64,000 nucleotides of DNA. It comes from CAYRGG01 sp964423745 (GTDB lineage: Bacteria; Pseudomonadota; Gammaproteobacteria; Competibacterales; Competibacteraceae). Shown one piece after another: positions 62,023 through 64,000 of the stretch. Below the pieces are notes generated by a model. The model was not told the DNA's origin. It saw only the letters and a program-made list of their open reading frames with translations, and did no database searches. The stretch covers positions 127,622-191,621 of the forward strand of contig CAYRGG010000001.1 of assembly GCA_964423745.1 (NCBI GenBank), read 5' to 3'. The position numbers were made by a program, and so were the translations under genes. Position 1 is the stretch's first letter; each line of letters opens with the position of its first letter.

Positions 62023-62091
62023 GAAGTTAACCCTTGCAGTAAAACCTTAGCGGCACGATAATAGGCTTACTTTTAAGCTTACTAAAGAATA
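62023..62091 (+). repeat. 69-bp direct repeat, copy 2 (upstream of vapBC-type locus)
   Basis: Partner of 59386-59454, differing at five positions. Ends 14 bases before the antitoxin ATG at 62106, so it probably contains that operon's promoter: TAGGCTTACTTTTAAGCTTAC with TAAGCTTA as a short palindrome. Confidence 0.85.
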
Positions 62092-62105
62092 GCGCAAGAG
62101 GCCGT

Positions 62106-62387
62106 ATGAAGACAAAAGCAGACATGGTTCGATTATCGAGCAAAGGACAGCTGGTCATCCCGCGGGCGATACGCGAAGCGTTGCAGTGGGACGTAGGGAC
62201 AGAGTTGACGGTGGTACGCACTGGTTCAGGGGTAATAATCCAGTCGTCGCCGAAAAAGAGCGGCAAACGATTAGAGGATTTGCGCGGTTGTTTGAGCTAT
62301 CAGGGTCCGCCACTGAGCGACCAGGCGCTAAACGCAGCGGTAGACTATACGGCGGATTGGGACGTATCGGAAAAACGCAGCCAATGA
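62106..62387 (+). CDS. AbrB/SpoVT-type antitoxin (VapB-like)
   Basis: 93 residues with a swapped-hairpin DNA-binding domain: MVRLSSKGQLVIPRAIREAL and GTELTVVRTGSGVIIQ. C-terminal DLRGCLSYQGPPLSDQAL is the toxin-binding tail usual in this VapB subgroup. Overlaps the PIN toxin gene by four bases (ATGA). Autorepressor of the locus. Confidence 0.92.
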   Translation: MKTKADMVRLSSKGQLVIPRAIREALQWDVGTELTVVRTGSGVIIQSSPKKSGKRLEDLRGCLSYQGPPLSDQALNAAVDYTADWDVSEKRSQ

Positions 62388-62797
62388 TTGCATTTGATAC
62401 TAACCTGTTGGTACGGTTCGTGGTCAATGACTGTCCGGCACAAGCGGATATAGCCGAAGCGTTAATGCGTCAGCAGACTGTCTTTATATCCCGCACCGTA
62501 CTGCTGGAGAGTGAGTGGGTACTGCGTTCCCGCTATGGCCAATCACATGCAGCATTAGTGACATTTTTTCAACATCTCGTTGCAGCAGAAAACGTGATGC
62601 TAGAAGCCCACGAACAGATAATGTCGGCCTTGGAATGGTATCAGCTAGGCGCAGATTTTGCTGATGCGCTGCATTTGGCAGCCTGTGGCGAGGCGGTCAT
62701 GCACACCTTCGACCATGGCTTTTGCAAGCAAGCACGAGCAGCGGGAGTAGCCCCGCTGGTGCGGATTTTAAAAGCTAACAGCGCTACGGCTCAATAG
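62384..62797 (+). CDS. PIN-domain ribonuclease toxin VapC
   Basis: 137 residues from ATG 62384. PIN motifs: MIAFDTNLLVRFVVND (first Asp), FISRTVLLESEWVLRSRYG (Glu), GADFADALHLAAC (Asp pair) and TFDHGFCKQA. Forms a complete type II module with the AbrB-type antitoxin just upstream. A longer frame reaching back to 62186 is an artefact within the antitoxin gene. Confidence 0.93.
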   Translation: MIAFDTNLLVRFVVNDCPAQADIAEALMRQQTVFISRTVLLESEWVLRSRYGQSHAALVTFFQHLVAAENVMLEAHEQIMSALEWYQLGADFADALHLAACGEAVMHTFDHGFCKQARAAGVAPLVRILKANSATAQ

Positions 62798-62903
62798 TCA
62801 GCTTTCATACTCGCCGCTTCGAATGAATGTCGACGACTATTCTGCATACTTAAAAGCTATGCAATAGCAGATATTTAGGGCAACAGAGAACTAACAAGGT
62901 AGT

Positions 62904-63134
62904 TTGGGAGCAAAGCTTGTGAACGATGAAAAAACCTATTCAGTGCTTTTAGTAGAAACGGTTACTACTGGCTACGATATTGCCGAACACCTTCGCACGC
63001 CAGAGGACATGGCTGCTTACCTAGCGGCTTGCCTTGAGGAAGCTGAGGGTGATGCGGCGTTTGTTGCTAAAGTGTTAGGCGACATTGCCCGCGCCAAGGG
63101 CATGTCTCAGTTGGCGCATAGGGAGTCTCTTTGA
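62904..63134 (+). CDS. Truncated HigA2-type addiction-module antidote
   Basis: 76 residues. YDIAEHLRTPEDMAAYLAAC and DAAFVAKVLGDIARAKGMSQ match the N-terminal half of HigA2-type antidotes, but the frame stops at LAHRESL where the helix-turn-helix normally continues (some 30-35 residues missing). No HigB-like toxin is adjacent. Probably a relic, though it could still bind a toxin. Confidence 0.65.
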   Translation: MGAKLVNDEKTYSVLLVETVTTGYDIAEHLRTPEDMAAYLAACLEEAEGDAAFVAKVLGDIARAKGMSQLAHRESL

Positions 63135-63150
63135 CGATGTCCTGTTCATG

Positions 63151-63170
63151 GCATATGCTTTGGCGTATGC
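63151..63170. promoter_or_regulatory. Palindromic operator candidate ahead of VapB-like gene
   Basis: GCATA (63151-63155) and TATGC (63166-63170) form an inverted repeat spaced by ten bases; TATAGT (63173-63178) just behind it resembles a -10 box. The position fits an autoregulatory VapB site. Confidence 0.4.
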
Positions 63171-63185
63171 ATTATAGTTACGGTA

Positions 63186-63557
63186 ATGACTATGCACTCT
63201 GAACGACATGTCCGTTTATTTCGTAATGGTCGCAATCAAGCTTTGCGTATCCCCCGAGAGTTTGAGCTGGAAGGCGATGAAGCGATCATTCGCAAAGAAG
63301 GTGACAAGCTGATCGTCGAACCGATTAGAAAAGGTCGGCTTCTTGCTTTACTTGCTACCCTAGAGCCACTCAAAGTCGCTCTTTATGGCTGTCACTATTA
63401 TGCTGATGGGTCCCTGAAAGCTATCGCTCGCTATGTTGGCTCGGGGCATACGGGCAGTGTCTCGGGTGCGCTACAGGCTATCAAGTTGAACGCCCTGTTG
63501 GGCAGCATGGCCACACTACCGCTTGACGTACTGGCCACAGTTCACCATCGATTATAG
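63186..63557 (+). pseudogene. VapB antitoxin N-terminus joined to unrelated/VapC-like tail
   Basis: Residues 1-60 are a normal VapB: RLFRNGRNQALRIPREFELE then GDEAIIRKEGDKLIVEPIRK and LLALLATLEPL. The expected acidic toxin-binding tail is absent; instead about 60 residues of different character follow, with a stretch LNALLGSMATLPLDVLATVH that resembles the middle of VapC. This is best explained as a deletion that fused vapB to the remains of vapC. The 123-residue frame is intact and may be expressed. Confidence 0.6.
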
Positions 63558-63734
63558 GGCGGTTTCGATTTCCTAATAGCCCATAAACCGGGCCTATGGG
63601 TTATTCCTGAAACTCTCATGCAGCGCCTAGAATATTCTGTTTGTTATGCACACAAAAAATGTATAAAGTCGATTCAAGACTCGCCAATCGTTAGGGAGTT
63701 TGCCAGAAGGGGGTCCTGACCGGCACATTATTGA

Positions 63735-63767
63735 TAAAGACGGCACAATGCAAGACCTGACCCTCGC
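63735..63767. repeat. 33-bp short repeat, copy 2
   Basis: Second copy of the element at 59602-59634. It lies directly ahead of the DUF3368-like relic. Confidence 0.6.
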
Positions 63768-63778
63768 CTCCCATTAAA

Positions 63779-63964
63779 ACCGGACAAGTGGCCGTATTGG
63801 ACGATCTAGCAGGTCGGCGGGCAGCCAGTTCTCACAGTATCCCCGCTATTGGCACATTGGGCATAGCACTGCGCACTAAGCAATAGCCGTCTTTCCGCAC
63901 TTGTCATGAAAGATTCAAGCATAAAGTTGTTGATAAGGGGGTTATAAGAGCTGAAGGACGATGA
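63779..63964 (+). pseudogene. DUF3368-like PIN-fold toxin relic
   Basis: The frame reads VAVLDDLAGRRAASSHSIPA then IGTLGIALRTKQ, matching the DUF3368 core (DD..GRR.A...., GTLG). It is interrupted by a TAG at the point where the family continues, after which PSFRTCHERF ... VVDKGVIRAEG follows in frame to a TGA at 63962-63964. Dead fragment. Confidence 0.5.
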
Positions 63965-64000
63965 GATGTGGGTCTTTCAGGTTGAGGACGAGTTGAGTGT

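Noticed and set aside
62186..62383. N-terminal extension of the PIN toxin frame
   Set aside because: Overlaps the antitoxin gene; the PIN fold begins at the ATG at 62384, which overlaps the antitoxin stop as in standard modules.

Overview
The window reads as chromosomal DNA of a Gram-negative gammaproteobacterium. The clearest lineage signals are the housekeeping run mnmA-hflD ... tmk-holB-pilZ-tatD-NUDIX, RND/MFP efflux systems and several Tat-exported redox proteins. A high-potential iron-sulfur protein (HiPIP) and a glycine-methylating betaine pathway (GSMT + SDMT) suggest a halotolerant relative of purple-sulfur/Ectothiorhodospira-type or other sulfur- or nitrogen-oxidising gammaproteobacteria. 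That placement is inference; no marker here fixes the genus. No rRNA, tRNA, CRISPR array or prophage was seen.

Layout. 1-3.6 kb: end of an RND efflux operon. 3.6-8 kb: palindromic repeats, a broken Rpn-type nuclease gene, a glycerophosphodiesterase, an HNH nuclease with a small partner, a membrane protein and a Tat aldo-keto reductase. 8.2-11.6 kb: a KaiC-like double-ATPase gene followed by a pseudo-receiver-GGDEF-EAL gene. 11.7-14.9 kb: a TAXI-type TRAP transporter. 15.7-17.4 kb: de novo glycine betaine synthesis. 17.6-24 kb: a diheme cytochrome with an IorAB-like molybdenum hydroxylase, then a cNMP-domain histidine kinase and a receiver-thioredoxin-reductase-like fusion. 24-27.3 kb: small secreted proteins, a Uma2 nuclease and a degenerate ISAzo13-type transposase. 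27.6-35.3 kb: a receiver-GGDEF-EAL protein convergent with a four-gene sensory operon (two solute-binding proteins, a histidine kinase, a lone receiver). 35.4-42 kb: a second RND pump with its adaptor, and polyphosphate kinase. 42.2-48.8 kb: an MsbA-like exporter, a membrane GGDEF-EAL protein, a porin-like barrel and a small binding-protein-like protein, all on the minus strand. 49-54.7 kb: core housekeeping genes. 54.7-59.4 kb: small membrane and hypothetical proteins, a second Uma2, a CPBP protease, a deleted P-type ATPase and TenA. 59.4-64 kb: an accumulation of toxin-antitoxin genes, relics and repeats.

Themes. Signalling is dense: three GGDEF-EAL proteins, three histidine kinase or kinase-like modules and a KaiC-like ATPase. 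The best candidates for little-described systems are (i) the KaiC-like / pseudo-receiver-GGDEF-EAL pair, which suggests a KaiC-linked cyclic-di-GMP output, and (ii) the solute-binding-protein-based sensory operon that has no transporter genes. The right end is a decaying toxin-antitoxin island with a 69-bp repeat ahead of two such loci and an integron-cassette-like boundary around one of them. All family assignments are from reading the sequence; no database search was run.
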